The notes: generated from the letters alone by a model not told the origin. 64,000 nucleotides of DNA from Vibrio neptunius (GCA_019339365.1 CP079859.1:186001-250000), one strand, 5' to 3'. Numbered from the stretch's first letter, positions 9,333 to 20,117 are shown. Translations and numbers: made by a program.

Positions 9333-10073
9333 ATGAAGCATAGCTTTTTATTTCTTTTCACTTTAGTTTCTTTTACAAATGCCGTCGCCAGTAGCGTTAA
9401 AGTAGAGCTTCCCAGTGAGCAATTAGTGATTAACTATACTGCCCCCGTCCGCCTTGATAGAGCCATTGCTGACACTATATTACATAGTGAGAACCATGCC
9501 CCATTTAGTTATCCACTGAATAATGCTCTATTCAACATAGACAAGCAAAGAGTCGCCAATAATAAAAAACAAGCCGTATTGAATTTACTCGATAAACTTA
9601 AAAAGCAAGATTCAGCACTTTATGAAAGTCTCGGCATCTTACACGAACAAGTGAAAACTTGGCCTGTAGGTTACAGAGAAAACGTTGCACTAGATCTCGA
9701 CTTTATTCGCCTTACTCCTTCAGCCAACCCTATGCTTAGCGGTCATTACCAATTCGAATATCCAGATCGTCCAAAAAACATACACTTAGAGGGGCTATTT
9801 TTTAGTACCACTATGCCAGAAGCAAGGCCTGATTGGACGGTAAAAGATTACTTGTCAACGTCTAGCGTGCTTTCTAGCGCCAGTAATAGTTATGCTTGGG
9901 TTATCTACCCAGATGGCAATTATAAGCAAGTTGGTTTCGCTTACTGGAATGATGAGAATACCCCATTACCTCCAGGCTCTAGCATCTTCCTCGGATTTAA
10001 CAATCCATCAACAGAGCTTTCTCAACTTGAGCAAGACATCGTCTCTCTCATTGCCTGGAGAAGAAATTACTAA
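9333..10073 (+). CDS. yjbG: YjbG/GfcC-family periplasmic capsule protein
   Basis: About 246 residues starting from ATG 9333, which has AAGG nine bases upstream; an ATG at 9324 overlaps the yjbF end but has its AAGG directly abutting. An N-terminal signal peptide (MKHSFLFLFTLVSFTNAVAS) is followed by a GfcC-type domain with a beta-grasp-like part and C-terminal helix. GfcC proteins act in the periplasm beside capsule export. The stop overlaps the yjbH start. Confidence 0.84.
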   Translation: MKHSFLFLFTLVSFTNAVASSVKVELPSEQLVINYTAPVRLDRAIADTILHSENHAPFSYPLNNALFNIDKQRVANNKKQAVLNLLDKLKKQDSALYESLGILHEQVKTWPVGYRENVALDLDFIRLTPSANPMLSGHYQFEYPDRPKNIHLEGLFFSTTMPEARPDWTVKDYLSTSSVLSSASNSYAWVIYPDGNYKQVGFAYWNDENTPLPPGSSIFLGFNNPSTELSQLEQDIVSLIAWRRNY

Positions 10074-12259
10074 TGAAACTTAATGCAATCACATCTTTAT
10101 TCCTCTCTCTCGGTTTCGTTGCAACAGTTCAGGCCAATGATATTTTCAAAGTATCCCAAACTGACTTCGGTGGTGTGGGACTAATGCAGATGCCTTCAGG
10201 ACGTATGGCGGAAGAAGGGGAGTTCAATCTAGGTGTCAGCGTCAACGACGACTATCAACAATACACTGCCTCAATTCAGTTAATGAATTGGTTGGAGTCC
10301 ACAGTCCGTTACACAAGGGTGCCAGACTTACTGTTTAGTAGCGACCCTTCTTACAGTGGCGACAATTTATATACCGATAAAGGCATCGACTTCAAAGTCC
10401 GCCTTTGGCAAGAAGGTTACTGGTTACCTGAAACTTCAATTGGTGTGCGCGACTTCGGCGGCACTGGTTTGTTTGACGGTGAGTTTGTTGCTGCAACAAA
10501 ACGCTTTGGCAATTTAGATGTAACCCTAGGTCTTGGCTGGGGGTACTTAGGCCAGCGTGGTAATGTGACCAATCCTTTCTGTAAAGCAAACGATGAATAC
10601 TGTACTCGTGACGGTGATTTCAGAGGGACAGGCGGCAGTGTCGATTACGAGCGCTGGTTTAAAGGCCCAGCAGCTATATTCGGCGGTCTTGAGTACCAAA
10701 CACCTTATGCACCACTCCGCTTAAAGCTCGAATACGATGGCAATGATTATACACAAGACTATCCTGTAGTTCGAGCTGGCAAACCCCTGCCTCAACATAC
10801 TCCATGGAATGTAGGGGTTAACTATCGTTTAGGGGATTGGGGAGACGCCAAAGTCAGCTATCAACGTGGAGATACCATCACTTTTGGTATCAATATCTAC
10901 ACCAATTTTAACGAGATGAAAGCGACATGGCGTGATGAGCCCAAGCAGGCTGTCACCAGCGTGGATAACAATAACCCTGACTGGCAATCGGCAGCAAAGC
11001 AGATTGAGTCAAACGCGGGCTTTGAGCAAAACTCGATTACACTTGATGGCGATACCGTCATAGTCAAAGGCCAGCAGAAGAAGTACCGCGACAGAGAAGA
11101 AGCGCTAGATCGAACCGCCGCCATTTTGTCTAACCATTCAAACGACCTGATTCGCGTATTTAAAGTTGTAGAACAACAAGATGGCATGGACCTGAAAGAA
11201 ACCACCATCGATAAACAGAAATACCTCACTGCAGCGAATTACTTATCAATCGATGCGAAGGTCAAAAATAGTTTTGAGGAGTCAGAGCCCAAGAGTATTG
11301 CAAAAGCACCCGTAGTAGAAAACAAAGAACGCTGGGATTATGGCTTCGAACCCGTATTAAAGCAGAGTATTGGTGGTCCTGAGTCATTCTATTTGTACAG
11401 TTTAGGCGTCAGCGCAAACTCGAACTATTGGCTAACGGATAACCTTGAGCTTGGCGGTTCAATCATCTTCAACTTGGTCGACAACTACGACAAGTTTAAC
11501 TACATTGAAAACTCTCCACATGTAAGAAATTACTCAACGCCTAGAGTTCGAACCATGTTTCGTGCCTATGTGCATGATAATCCAGTCAGACTCAACCATC
11601 TTCAGCTCACATGGTTTGAACAACCATTTGAAGAAGTTTACACCCAGATGTACGGTGGCTATCTAGAAATGATGTTCGCTGGTGTCGGAGGTGAAGTACT
11701 ATACAGACCAATGAATAAGAACTGGGCAGTAGGTTTCGATGCTAACCTAGTCAGCCAACGTGACCCGGATTCATGGTTTGGCACATACAGTGAAGATTAC
11801 TTCTTCTATGATGAAGCAGCTTGTAATGACCCAACACCTTCTTGCCAAGCGTATGTTTTAAGCCAAGGTACCACAGGGCATATCACAGGTTACTATATGC
11901 CAAATTGGGACTTCCTAAGAGATACACTGTTTAAGGTTAGTGCAGGTAAGTTCTTGGGTGGAGACATGGGCGCTCGCTTCGATTTTTCTAAACAGTTCAA
12001 GTCTGGTGTGATTGTCGGTGCTTACGCTACCTTTACCGATTTGACAGCAGAAGAATATGGGGAAGGAAGCTACAACAAAGGCTTCTATATTTCGATTCCT
12101 TTAGACATCATGACAATAAAACCAAGCACTGGCCGAGCAAACATTTCATGGGAACCAATCACCCGAGATGGCGGACAAATGCTGAACAAACAGTACGACC
12201 TGTTTGATAAAACGGACGTTCGCTCTCAGTGGTACCAGAGGCCAAGTACTGTTGAGTAG
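10073..12259 (+). CDS. yjbH: YjbH/GfcD-family outer-membrane beta-barrel protein
   Basis: 728 residues, usual for the family (about 700). Signal peptide (about residues 1-21, ending ATVQA), then alternating barrel-like strands with many Tyr/Trp/Gly, in two halves: an N-terminal barrel with FKVSQTDFGGVGLMQMPSGR, a central soluble region near 300-400, and a C-terminal barrel. Thought to help surface export of a polysaccharide with YjbE-G. Last gene of the unit; a bidirectional terminator follows at 12271. Confidence 0.88.
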   Translation: MKLNAITSLFLSLGFVATVQANDIFKVSQTDFGGVGLMQMPSGRMAEEGEFNLGVSVNDDYQQYTASIQLMNWLESTVRYTRVPDLLFSSDPSYSGDNLYTDKGIDFKVRLWQEGYWLPETSIGVRDFGGTGLFDGEFVAATKRFGNLDVTLGLGWGYLGQRGNVTNPFCKANDEYCTRDGDFRGTGGSVDYERWFKGPAAIFGGLEYQTPYAPLRLKLEYDGNDYTQDYPVVRAGKPLPQHTPWNVGVNYRLGDWGDAKVSYQRGDTITFGINIYTNFNEMKATWRDEPKQAVTSVDNNNPDWQSAAKQIESNAGFEQNSITLDGDTVIVKGQQKKYRDREEALDRTAAILSNHSNDLIRVFKVVEQQDGMDLKETTIDKQKYLTAANYLSIDAKVKNSFEESEPKSIAKAPVVENKERWDYGFEPVLKQSIGGPESFYLYSLGVSANSNYWLTDNLELGGSIIFNLVDNYDKFNYIENSPHVRNYSTPRVRTMFRAYVHDNPVRLNHLQLTWFEQPFEEVYTQMYGGYLEMMFAGVGGEVLYRPMNKNWAVGFDANLVSQRDPDSWFGTYSEDYFFYDEAACNDPTPSCQAYVLSQGTTGHITGYYMPNWDFLRDTLFKVSAGKFLGGDMGARFDFSKQFKSGVIVGAYATFTDLTAEEYGEGSYNKGFYISIPLDIMTIKPSTGRANISWEPITRDGGQMLNKQYDLFDKTDVRSQWYQRPSTVE

Positions 12260-12270
12260 AATGCAGAATA

Positions 12271-12300
12271 AAAAGGCTGACAGTAATGTCAGCCTTTTTA
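12271..12300. terminator. Bidirectional terminator between yjbH and epmA
   Basis: AAAAAGGCTGACA and TGTCAGCCTTTTT arms around a four-base loop. A T run follows on both strands, serving the convergent yjbH and epmA genes. Confidence 0.9.
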
Positions 12301-12303
12301 CTA

Positions 12304-13275
12304 TTAGGCCCTAGGGAAAGGGAATGCAGTTACCTTATCAATATGATCGTGACTGGTCGCTAGCATGATGAGACGGTCGATACCTAATGCCACACCCGCA
12401 CATTCAGGTAAACCAGCTTCTAGCGCTTTGATCAAATGGCTATCAATAGGTTGAGTGGCTAGCCCCATTTTTTCTCGTTTGGCATTATCTGACTCAAAAC
12501 GTTTAAGCTGTTCTGTTGCGCTGTCTAGTTCATGGAAGCCATTTGCTAACTCTATTCCTTTAAAGTACACCTCAAAGCGGTCCGCAACGCGGCTGTCTTG
12601 ACGGTTTATCTTTGCCAATGCCGCTTGTGACGCAGGAAAATCGTATACAAAGACAGGCACCTGCTGACCAATTTCAGGCTCAACCCCAACACCAAACAAT
12701 AGCTGCAACAAAGTGTCTCTATCCTGCTCAAGTTGAGCGATATCACTGAGCCCGAGCTTACCAGCCGCCACTTTAAGCTCTTCCATCGACGCCTCTAAAG
12801 GGCAAACATTTAATATTTTCAGAAAGGCCTGCTGATACGTCATACGCTCCGCTGCGCCAACTTCCAGAAGTCGCTGTAACAGGTCATCCATTTCATTCAT
12901 CAACTGATGATGATCAAATCCGACCCGATACCATTCAAGCATGGTGAATTCAGGGTTATGATATCGACCATTTTCCTCATTTCGAAAAGACTTACAGATC
13001 TGGTAGATACAACCACTTCCCGCCGCGAGTAAGCGCTTCATATGGAATTCTGGGCTGGTCATCAGATAGAGCTTTTGGCCTTTTGCATAGCCCGGGCCGA
13101 CAAAATCAGTTTGAAATGTATGAAGATGGATGTCCGTTACCGTCGCATGACTCATCGCTGGCGTCTCAACTTCAAGGACACCTCTATCATCAAAAAACTG
13201 GCGTACCTGTCGAATTAAACTCGCTCGCTGCTTTAATTGTTCAATGCTTGCTGTGGGTTGCCAATCTGCCTGCAT
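12304..13275 (-). CDS. epmA: Elongation factor P (R)-beta-lysine ligase
   Basis: Attaches beta-lysine to EF-P, which relieves ribosome stalling at polyproline. About 323 residues; resembles the catalytic core of class II lysyl-tRNA synthetase without the anticodon-binding domain: motif 1 around [19 protein letters not shown], motif 2 [19 protein letters not shown], motif 3 [12 protein letters not shown] near the C-terminus. I chose ATG 13275 ([11 protein letters not shown]) since homologues begin here; the frame extends 14 codons further. Divergent from frdA, a conserved neighbour. Confidence 0.94.
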   Translation of the reverse strand: MQADWQPTASIEQLKQRASLIRQVRQFFDDRGVLEVETPAMSHATVTDIHLHTFQTDFVGPGYAKGQKLYLMTSPEFHMKRLLAAGSGCIYQICKSFRNEENGRYHNPEFTMLEWYRVGFDHHQLMNEMDDLLQRLLEVGAAERMTYQQAFLKILNVCPLEASMEELKVAAGKLGLSDIAQLEQDRDTLLQLLFGVGVEPEIGQQVPVFVYDFPASQAALAKINRQDSRVADRFEVYFKGIELANGFHELDSATEQLKRFESDNAKREKMGLATQPIDSHLIKALEAGLPECAGVALGIDRLIMLATSHDHIDKVTAFPFPRA

Positions 13276-13484
13276 ACCTAATCTCTCATGATGCTTAATT
13301 GTGGCGAAAACTAGCATCTTTTGCTCAAAATGAAAATGAGTTGTACTTAACCTGAAGCGCTTAAATCACGTCTTACAGCCAATAATTCCTTCCATTAATC
13401 ATTGGTGAAATTAATAACAAATCTCACTCGCAATATCCCCGTAACAGCTGATACCGCAAAGGGAGAGCGCTGATATAGGTTTGC

Positions 13485-13500
13485 CGTGATAGCAATCACA
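13485..13500. promoter_or_regulatory. CRP-like site upstream of frdA
   Basis: CGTGATAGCAATCACA matches the TGTGA-N6-TCACA consensus at all but the first base. It lies about 170 bases before frdA, so it could serve frd or the divergent epmA. Confidence 0.5.
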
Positions 13501-13601
13501 TAACCTATATTTTCTATGCCTTTACATGCATTACCGGAGCAAAAACCTAAATACATCAATTTTTCTGCCAGTTAGCTCTTCTACACTAGCCCTATCAACT
13601 T

Positions 13602-13616
13602 TGGGGTTTTACCCCA
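13602..13616. promoter_or_regulatory. Inverted repeat in the frdA leader
   Basis: TGGGGT and ACCCCA around TTT. The half-sites resemble NarL/NarP heptamers in tail-to-tail orientation, which would fit nitrate repression of fumarate reductase, but the match is partial; a transcript hairpin is an alternative. Confidence 0.35.
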
Positions 13617-13666
13617 TGTAATTACAACAAGCGGAACAATCCGCAAATTCACACTGGAGGATAACT

Positions 13667-15484
13667 GTGCAAACTATCACCACAGATATCGCAGTCATCG
13701 GCGCTGGCGGCGCTGGTCTTCGCACTGCTATTGCAGCAGCTGAAGCAAACCCTAACCTAGAAGTCGCACTGATTTCTAAAGTTTATCCAATGCGTTCTCA
13801 CACGGTCGCAGCGGAGGGTGGCTCGGCAGCAGTTATCAAGGATGAAGATAGCCTAGACAACCACTTCAACGACACGGTTGGCGGTGGCGACTGGCTATGT
13901 GAACAGGACGTTGTTGAATATTTTGTAGAAAACGCGACTCGCGAAATGATCCAAATGGAGCAATGGGGCTGCCCATGGAGTCGTAAAGAAAACGGTGAAG
14001 TCAACGTACGCCGATTCGGTGGTATGAAGGTTGAGCGCACATGGTTTGCGGCTGATAAAACTGGCTTCCATATGCTTCACACCCTATTCCAGACATCAAT
14101 GAAGTACGACAACATCAAACGCTTTGATGAGTACTTTGTGGTAGATCTGCTTGTCGATGAAGGCGAAGTGCAAGGTCTTATCGCTATCCACATGTCAGAA
14201 GGTGAACTCGTTACGATTAAAGCCAAGTCTGTTGTTTTAGCAACAGGTGGCGCAGGTCGTGTTTATCACTGTAATACTAACGGCGGTATCGTAACCGGGG
14301 ATGGTATGGCAATGGCTTACCGTCATGGCGTACCTCTACGTGATATGGAATTCGTTCAGTACCACCCAACCGGTCTTCCAGGTACAGGTATCCTGATGAC
14401 CGAAGGCTGTCGTGGTGAAGGCGGTATCATCGTTAACAAGAATGGCTACCGTTACCTACAAGACTACGGCATGGGCCCTGAAACTCCAGTTGGCCAGCCA
14501 AAGAACAAATACATGGAACTCGGTCCTCGCGACAAGGTTTCACAGGCTTTCTGGCACGAACAGCAGAAAGGCAACACCATTAAACATCCTCTAGGTGATG
14601 TGGTTCATCTAGACCTTCGCCACCTTGGTGAAGAGTACCTGCAAGAGCGTCTACCGTTTATCTGTGAGCTAGCGAAAGCATACGTTAACGTTGACCCTGC
14701 GAAAGAGCCGATTCCAATTCGTCCAACGGTGCACTACACCATGGGTGGTATTGAAACTAACGGCGAATGTGAGACGCGCATTAAAGGTCTATTCGCAGTA
14801 GGCGAATGTGCTTCTGTTGGTCTTCACGGCGCTAACCGTCTAGGTTCTAACTCGCTGGCTGAGTTTGTGGTATTCGGCCGTGTTGCTGGTGAACAAGCAG
14901 TGAAACGCGCTGCGGAATTCAAGGGCTGGAACGAAGAGTCTATTGCCGCTCAAGTCAAAGATGTTCAGCAGCGTATTGCCGCGTTAATGAACCAAGAAGG
15001 CGATGAAAACTGGGCTGATATCCGCACAGAAATGGGTCACACCATGGAAGCAGGCTGTGGTATCTACCGCCAAGAAGATTTGATGCAAGCCACCATTAAT
15101 AAAATCACTGAGTTGAAAGAGCGTTACAAGCGCATCAGCATCAAAGACAAAGGCAAAGTGTTCAACACTGACCTTCTGTACGCAATCGAAGTCGGTTACG
15201 GCCTAGAAGTGGCAGAAGCGATGGTTCACTCTGCGATCTTACGTAAAGAGTCTCGTGGCGCCCACCAACGTCTAGACGATGGCTGTACTGAACGTGATGA
15301 CGTAGAGTTCCTCAAACACTCTCTGGCTTTCTTCCAACCAGATGCAGCGCCAACCATCGACTACAGCAAGGTGACCATCACTAAGTCACAACCGAAAGCT
15401 CGTCTATACGGTGAAGCAGCTGAGAAAGCAGCCGCTGAAGAAGCAGCAAAAGCGTCACAGAAGAGCACAGAGGAGCAAGCATAA
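13667..15484 (+). CDS. frdA: Fumarate reductase flavoprotein subunit
   Basis: Catalytic FAD subunit of the membrane quinol:fumarate reductase used in anaerobic respiration. 605 residues with GTG start, preceded by GGAGGAT. N-terminal FAD fold [22 protein letters not shown]-linking His in the SHTVAAEGG stretch near residue 44; the active-site region with HPTG and GCRGEGG near 225-250; [13 protein letters not shown] near 385. The tail is Ala/Glu-rich. First gene of frdABCD, with a one-base TAATG overlap to frdB. Confidence 0.97.
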   Translation: MQTITTDIAVIGAGGAGLRTAIAAAEANPNLEVALISKVYPMRSHTVAAEGGSAAVIKDEDSLDNHFNDTVGGGDWLCEQDVVEYFVENATREMIQMEQWGCPWSRKENGEVNVRRFGGMKVERTWFAADKTGFHMLHTLFQTSMKYDNIKRFDEYFVVDLLVDEGEVQGLIAIHMSEGELVTIKAKSVVLATGGAGRVYHCNTNGGIVTGDGMAMAYRHGVPLRDMEFVQYHPTGLPGTGILMTEGCRGEGGIIVNKNGYRYLQDYGMGPETPVGQPKNKYMELGPRDKVSQAFWHEQQKGNTIKHPLGDVVHLDLRHLGEEYLQERLPFICELAKAYVNVDPAKEPIPIRPTVHYTMGGIETNGECETRIKGLFAVGECASVGLHGANRLGSNSLAEFVVFGRVAGEQAVKRAAEFKGWNEESIAAQVKDVQQRIAALMNQEGDENWADIRTEMGHTMEAGCGIYRQEDLMQATINKITELKERYKRISIKDKGKVFNTDLLYAIEVGYGLEVAEAMVHSAILRKESRGAHQRLDDGCTERDDVEFLKHSLAFFQPDAAPTIDYSKVTITKSQPKARLYGEAAEKAAAEEAAKASQKSTEEQA

Positions 15485-16248
15485 TGTCAGCAAATCGCAT
15501 CCAAAAAGTAGAGATTCTGCGTTATGACCCTGAGAAAGACGCAGAACCGCATTTCCAGACATTTGAAGTACCATTCGACGAAACCATGTCGACGCTTGAT
15601 GCACTTGGCTACATCAAAGATAACCTAGATAAAGACCTGTCTTACCGTTGGTCTTGTCGTATGGCGATCTGTGGTTCATGCGGCATCATGGTTAACGGCG
15701 TGCCAAAACTTGCTTGTAAAAGCTTCCTCCGCGATTACCCAAACGGCGTGAAGATCGAGCCTCTCGCAAACTTCCCAATCGAGAAGGACCTGATTGTCGA
15801 CATGACGCCGTTCATTGAGCGCCTTGAAGCCATCAAGCCTTACATCATCGGTAACGATCGTAAACCTGAAGATGGCACTAACCTGCAAACGCCAGAGCAA
15901 ATGGCCAAGTACAAGCAGTTCGCAGGTTGTATCAACTGTGGCCTATGTTACGCAGCGTGTCCGCAGTTTGGTCTAAACCCTGAGTTTATCGGCCCTGCTG
16001 CACTGACTCTTGCCCATCGTTACAACCTCGATAGTCGTGACAATGGTAAAGCTGAACGTATGGCGATGATCAATGGTGAAAACGGCGCTTGGGGCTGTAC
16101 CTTCGTCGGTTACTGTTCTGAAGTGTGCCCGAAGAACGTCGATCCTGCAGCCGCAGTAAACCAAGGTAAAGTCGAGTCTTCTATGGACTTCGTGATTGCT
16201 ATGCTGAAGCCTGACGGCACACCAGCAAAAACAGCAGAGGAGGCATAA
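15484..16248 (+). CDS. frdB: Fumarate reductase iron-sulfur subunit
   Basis: 254 residues carrying the three Fe-S clusters that pass electrons from quinol to FrdA. The N-terminal 2Fe-2S motif is visible as [11 protein letters not shown] near residue 58; the C-terminal ferredoxin-like part has [15 protein letters not shown] near 149 and [11 protein letters not shown] near 215. The start overlaps the frdA stop and the gene leads with two bases of spacing into frdC. Confidence 0.97.
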   Translation: MSANRIQKVEILRYDPEKDAEPHFQTFEVPFDETMSTLDALGYIKDNLDKDLSYRWSCRMAICGSCGIMVNGVPKLACKSFLRDYPNGVKIEPLANFPIEKDLIVDMTPFIERLEAIKPYIIGNDRKPEDGTNLQTPEQMAKYKQFAGCINCGLCYAACPQFGLNPEFIGPAALTLAHRYNLDSRDNGKAERMAMINGENGAWGCTFVGYCSEVCPKNVDPAAAVNQGKVESSMDFVIAMLKPDGTPAKTAEEA

Positions 16249-16250
16249 GA

Positions 16251-16634
16251 ATGAGCAATCGTAAACCTTACGTTCGTGAAGTAAAGCGTACTTGGTGGAA
16301 AGATCATCCTTTTTACCGCTTCTACATGCTTCGCGAAGCGACTGTACTGCCTCTGATCCTATTTACTGTCTTCCTAACTTTCGGTTTAGGTTCATTAGTG
16401 AAAGGCCCAGAAGCATGGCAAGGTTGGCTTGAGTTTATGGCCAATCCAGTGGTCGTAGCGATTAACATCGTTGCGCTTGCAGGTAGCCTACTGCACGCTC
16501 AAACGTTCTTCAGCATGATGCCGCAGGTAATGCCGATTCGCTTAAAAGGTAAGCCAGTGGATAAGAAGATCATTGTGCTTACTCAATGGGCAGCCGTGGC
16601 ATTTATTTCTCTGATTGTGCTGGTAATCGTTTAA
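16251..16634 (+). CDS. frdC: Fumarate reductase membrane anchor subunit C
   Basis: 127 residues with three membrane helices (about 30-50, 65-85, 105-125) and the N-terminal KPYVREVKRTWWKDHPFYRFYM typical of FrdC. With FrdD it anchors FrdAB and binds quinone. The start is two bases after the frdB stop. Confidence 0.95.
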   Translation: MSNRKPYVREVKRTWWKDHPFYRFYMLREATVLPLILFTVFLTFGLGSLVKGPEAWQGWLEFMANPVVVAINIVALAGSLLHAQTFFSMMPQVMPIRLKGKPVDKKIIVLTQWAAVAFISLIVLVIV

Positions 16635-16646
16635 GGAGCTATGACT

Positions 16647-17024
16647 ATGAAACCTAATTTTTCTGTAGATAGAGCCCCTAAGCGTTCTGATGAACCAATT
16701 TGGTGGGGACTGTTTGGCGCTGGCGGTACTTGGTTTGCCATGATTACCCCTGTGACGATTCTGGTTCTTGGATTACTTGCTCCATTGGGCATCATCAATG
16801 CAGAAGCTCTAAGCTACGAGCGTGTGGTTAATTTTGCAACAAGCATCATTGGCGCTCTATTTATCATTGGTACGCTAGCGCTACCAATGTGGCATGCAAT
16901 GCACCGTGTCCATCATGGTATGCATGATCTCAAAATTCATGCTGGACTAGCTGGGAAAGTCGGCTGTTACGCCTTTGCAGGGCTCATCTCGGTCTTGAGC
17001 GTGATTTTTATCTTTATGCTCTGA
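16647..17024 (+). CDS. frdD: Fumarate reductase membrane anchor subunit D
   Basis: 125 residues with three membrane helices and a conserved [15 protein letters not shown] region near residue 82 which lies next to the quinone site. Two in-frame ATGs exist; the one at 16647 has GGAG eight bases upstream, while 16641 has it only two bases away, so 16647 is preferred. Last gene of the operon. Confidence 0.94.
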   Translation: MKPNFSVDRAPKRSDEPIWWGLFGAGGTWFAMITPVTILVLGLLAPLGIINAEALSYERVVNFATSIIGALFIIGTLALPMWHAMHRVHHGMHDLKIHAGLAGKVGCYAFAGLISVLSVIFIFML

Positions 17025-17037
17025 GCAAAACCTGAAG

Positions 17038-17065
17038 AGAAAAGCTGGCTTAACGCCAGCTTTTA
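17038..17065. terminator. Terminator after frdD
   Basis: AAAGCTGGC and GCCAGCTTTT arms around TTAAC; a T run follows on the plus strand and an A-rich run precedes it, so it can also end the convergent nitroreductase transcript. Confidence 0.9.
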
Positions 17066-17083
17066 TATTGCTCGCAAGCCATC

Positions 17084-17767
17084 TCATTCCATGAAAGTTG
17101 CGATATCAGATAAAGGTTTCTTATGAGTCGCATGTTCAGGAATCGTTGCATCTTCAGCAGGATAACCCGTCACAATCAACATGTACGGCCTGTCGACATC
17201 GTTATCACGGCCACAAATCTTACTCAGAAAGCTCATTGGTTTAGGGGTATGCGTTAATGTTCCTAGGCCTGCGTTATGCAATGCTTGGAGTAAAAAGCCC
17301 GTTGCTATACCGACCGATTCATGCACGTAATAATTGGTTTGCTCACCATCATTGCTCACGCCACCTTTCTTCTGTGAAAAAACGGCAATTAACCAAGGCG
17401 CTGTCTCAAGATAGGGTTTACTGGCGTGAGTCCCTAAGGGCTTTAAAGCATCCAGCCACTCCTGCCCTGCTCTCCCTTCGTAGAAAGAACGCTCTAACTC
17501 TTCTGCAGCCTGGCGAATTTGACCTTTCACTTCCGCACGACTGATGGCGACAAAATGCCAAGGTTGATGATTCGCTCCACTAGGCGCGGTTCCAGCTGCA
17601 AGGATACAGTTCTCAATGACATCTTTCGCTACTGGTCGATCTGAAAAGCGGCGAATCGAATGGCGGCGTTTGAGCTGCTGGTAGTTTTGCTCAGCACGCG
17701 CTGACATTTCCTCGGCAGGAAATTCAATAAAATCATTCAAAGGCGAATGGGATTCTGTGGTCGACAT
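17084..17767 (-). CDS. Nitroreductase-family oxidoreductase
   Basis: About 227 residues of the FMN-dependent nitroreductase fold: RHSIRRFSDRPV near residue 35 (FMN phosphate contacts), GTAPSGANHQPWHFVAI near 60, and VGIATGFLLQALHNAGLGT near 155. The TP[KS]PM region near the end suggests the iodotyrosine dehalogenase/BluB-like branch, but the substrate cannot be told. ATG 17767 has AAGGAAG five bases upstream and is preferred to the longer start at 17794. Monocistronic, between frd and hslU terminators. Confidence 0.82.
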   Translation of the reverse strand: MSTTESHSPLNDFIEFPAEEMSARAEQNYQQLKRRHSIRRFSDRPVAKDVIENCILAAGTAPSGANHQPWHFVAISRAEVKGQIRQAAEELERSFYEGRAGQEWLDALKPLGTHASKPYLETAPWLIAVFSQKKGGVSNDGEQTNYYVHESVGIATGFLLQALHNAGLGTLTHTPKPMSFLSKICGRDNDVDRPYMLIVTGYPAEDATIPEHATHKKPLSDIATFME

Positions 17768-17889
17768 GTTGCTTCCTTGCGCAGTTAGAGTCATTCCAAT
17801 ATAGCGTTATTTGTCTATCTCGCGAGTTAGCAAATGGATGGAAACCAAAGAGTGAGAGTGAACGCAAATTTCCCTCAACGATTAATAAC

Positions 17890-17918
17890 AAAAAAGCCGA
17901 TCTTGCGATCGGCTTTTT
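17890..17918. terminator. Terminator after hslU
   Basis: AAAAAAGCCGATC and GATCGGCTTTTT arms around TTGC, with T runs possible on both strands; 14 bases beyond the hslU stop. Confidence 0.9.
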
Positions 17919-17931
17919 CTTCAGGAATAGA

Positions 17932-19266
17932 TTAAAGAATGAAACGACTTAGGTCTTCATCTTCTATGGTTTCACCTAACTTAGCTTTAACGTATTCGGC
18001 ATCAATCGTCAGTTTCGAACCTGATTTGTCTGTTGCTTCAAATGAAATCTCATCCATCAAGCGCTCCATCACCGTATGCAGGCGGCGAGCACCGATATTC
18101 TCAGTGGTTTCATTCACTGTCCATGCCGCTTCTGCGATTTGAGTGATACCCTCTTCAGTAAATTCGATATCAACGTCTTCCGTCTTCATCAGAGCAATAT
18201 ACTGCTCTGTCAGTGACGCTTTGGGCTCAGTCAAAATACGTTTGAAGTCGTGACTTGAAAGCGCTTCTAGCTCGACACGAATTGGCAGACGACCTTGCAG
18301 TTCAGGGATCAGATCCGATGGCTTAGCCACTTGGAATGCGCCAGATGCCACAAATAGAATATGGTCTGTTTTCACCATGCCGTGCTTAGTTGAGACTGTG
18401 CTACCTTCAATCAAAGGAAGCAGGTCACGCTGAACACCTTCGCGAGACACATCTGGACCTGAGCTTTCGCCACGCTTACAGATCTTGTCAATCTCATCGA
18501 TAAACACGATACCGTTGTTCTCAACGTTGAAGATCGCCTGTTCTTTCAGCTCTTCCTGATTAACCAGTTTCGCGGCTTCTTCTTCCGTTAGTGCCTTAAA
18601 TGCATCTTTGATTTTCAGCTTACGTTTTTTCTTAGTATCGCCAGCTAAGTTTTGGAACATACCTTGAAGCTGGTTAGTCATTTCCTCCATGCCAGGAGGC
18701 GCCATGATTTCTACACCCATCTGAGGTGCGGCTACATCGACTTCGATCTCTTTGTCGTCGAGTTTGCCTTCGCGGAGTTTCTTGCGGAAGATTTGACGCG
18801 TGTTAGAAGCGCTTTCGTCTTGCTGCTCATTTTGCCCCCAAGCGTCTCGCGCTGGTGGTAAAAGCGCATCAAGAACACGTTCTTCTGCTTGCTCTTCAGC
18901 ACGGAATTTAACTTTCTCCATCGCCTGCTGATGTGTCATCTTAATAGCGACATCTGTCAGATCGCGAATGATGGTCTCAACTTCTTTACCAACGTAACCC
19001 ACTTCAGTGAATTTTGTTGCTTCCACTTTAATAAACGGCGCATTGGCCAGTTTAGCTAAACGACGCGCAATCTCCGTTTTACCGACACCCGTTGGGCCAA
19101 TCATCAGAATGTTCTTTGGTGTGACTTCAACACGCAAACTTTCTTCAAGCTGCATACGACGCCAGCGGTTACGCAGTGCAATGGCCACTGAGCGTTTCGC
19201 GTTATCCTGACCAATGATGTGGCGGTTAAGTTCATGCACAATTTCGCGGGGAGTCATTTCAGACAT
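17932..19266 (-). CDS. hslU: ATP-dependent protease ATPase subunit HslU
   Basis: AAA+ unfoldase of the HslUV (ClpYQ) protease. 444 residues: Walker [10 protein letters not shown] near residue 57, Walker B FIDEIDKI near 255, an intermediate domain between them, and sensor 2 [12 protein letters not shown] near 390, ending in the C-terminal SRFIL that docks into HslV. ATG 19266 has AAGGA eight bases upstream; a TTG two codons earlier is less likely. Cotranscribed with hslV. Confidence 0.97.
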   Translation of the reverse strand: MSEMTPREIVHELNRHIIGQDNAKRSVAIALRNRWRRMQLEESLRVEVTPKNILMIGPTGVGKTEIARRLAKLANAPFIKVEATKFTEVGYVGKEVETIIRDLTDVAIKMTHQQAMEKVKFRAEEQAEERVLDALLPPARDAWGQNEQQDESASNTRQIFRKKLREGKLDDKEIEVDVAAPQMGVEIMAPPGMEEMTNQLQGMFQNLAGDTKKKRKLKIKDAFKALTEEEAAKLVNQEELKEQAIFNVENNGIVFIDEIDKICKRGESSGPDVSREGVQRDLLPLIEGSTVSTKHGMVKTDHILFVASGAFQVAKPSDLIPELQGRLPIRVELEALSSHDFKRILTEPKASLTEQYIALMKTEDVDIEFTEEGITQIAEAAWTVNETTENIGARRLHTVMERLMDEISFEATDKSGSKLTIDAEYVKAKLGETIEDEDLSRFIL

Positions 19267-19303
19267 AATCAAATTCCTTAAATTCAGTAGCCACTATCCG
19301 GGG

Positions 19304-19849
19304 TTATTCAGCGTTAAGTTCAACTGGGATTTCTAGTTCTTCGATAGTGTGGTGATGATTGGTAAACACACAGATATCACCAGCAATTTTTAGTGATTTC
19401 TCCGCGACGTCACGAGCATCTAGCTCTGTGTTCTCAAGTAAAGCCGTCGCTGCTGCTTGGGCGAAATTACCACCAGAGCCAATCGCAATCAGATCGTTCT
19501 CAGGCTGTACCACATCACCATTACCAGTGATGATAAGCGAGGCTGTTTCATCTGCTACCGCGAGTAGGGCTTCAAGTTTGCGTAGCGCGCGATCACTACG
19601 CCAGTCTTTGGCCAGCTCAACAGCCGCTTTGGTTAGATGGCCTTGGTGCATTTGCAGTTTGCTTTCAAACTTTTCAAACAGCGTAAATGCGTCTGCGGTA
19701 CCACCAGCAAAGCCAGCAAGCACTTTGTTGTTATACAAACGACGTACTTTACGTGCGTTGCCTTTCATCACAGTGTTACCCAGTGATACTTGTCCATCGC
19801 CAGCAATGACGACTTTGTTGTTTCGACGTACAGATACAATAGTAGTCAC
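19304..19849 (-). CDS. hslV: ATP-dependent protease peptidase subunit HslV
   Basis: Threonine peptidase of HslUV; 181 residues starting at GTG, so that processing of Met exposes the catalytic Thr of [22 protein letters not shown] and [16 protein letters not shown] are present, the usual family motifs. Upstream lies a good sigma-32 promoter, consistent with heat-shock control. Confidence 0.97.
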   Translation of the reverse strand: MTTIVSVRRNNKVVIAGDGQVSLGNTVMKGNARKVRRLYNNKVLAGFAGGTADAFTLFEKFESKLQMHQGHLTKAAVELAKDWRSDRALRKLEALLAVADETASLIITGNGDVVQPENDLIAIGSGGNFAQAAATALLENTELDARDVAEKSLKIAGDICVFTNHHHTIEELEIPVELNAE

Positions 19850-19890
19850 GAGTAGGGCCTCATCATTGTTTTAATCTCAGTATTGAAGAT

Positions 19891-19923
19891 TATATGAGGT
19901 TATAGCGAGAGGAATTCAAGGGG
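19891..19923 (-). promoter_or_regulatory. Sigma-32 promoter of hslVU
   Basis: On the minus strand CCCCTTGAA (19915-19923) and, 15 bases on, CCTCATATA (19891-19899), close to the heat-shock consensus CTTGAA / CCCCATNTA. Confidence 0.82.
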
Positions 19924-19962
19924 AGATAAAAGGTTACAATTGACGAGAAGCCTATTTATCTG

Positions 19963-20063
19963 GTCATCCTCAAGAGCGAGGGACGAGTGAGTTGGGGATC
20001 TCTTCAACTTTTGGCTAACTTAAGAGATTCCCTACTCCTTACTTCATCAGTCTATGGAATGAC
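19963..20063. repeat. 101-base imperfect palindromic intergenic element
   Basis: The outer 42 bases on each side align as inverted copies, starting GTCATCC and ending GGAATGAC, with AAGAGAT/ATCTCTT at the inner ends. It stands alone between hslV and ftsN. It looks like a dispersed small palindromic repeat (MITE or REP type) of Vibrio, but a single copy in this window cannot show dispersal. Confidence 0.6.
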
Positions 20064-20082
20064 AAACAGGTAAGGAGCCAAT

Positions 20083-20111
20083 AAAAAACGAACCCATCAG
20101 GGTTCGCTTTA
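20083..20111 (-). terminator. Terminator after ftsN
   Basis: AAAGCGAACCC/GGGTTCG hairpin with a six-T tail on the minus strand, just beyond the ftsN stop at 20118. Confidence 0.88.
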
Positions 20112-20117
20112 ATATCT

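Larger units (their letters stand above)
13276..13666. promoter_or_regulatory. epmA-frdA divergent intergenic region
   Basis: 391 bases without a gene. It carries the frd leader, a CRP-like palindrome at 13485-13500 and a TGGGGT/ACCCCA inverted repeat at 13602-13616. I did not find a convincing full FNR box, although frd is usually FNR-controlled. Confidence 0.6.
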
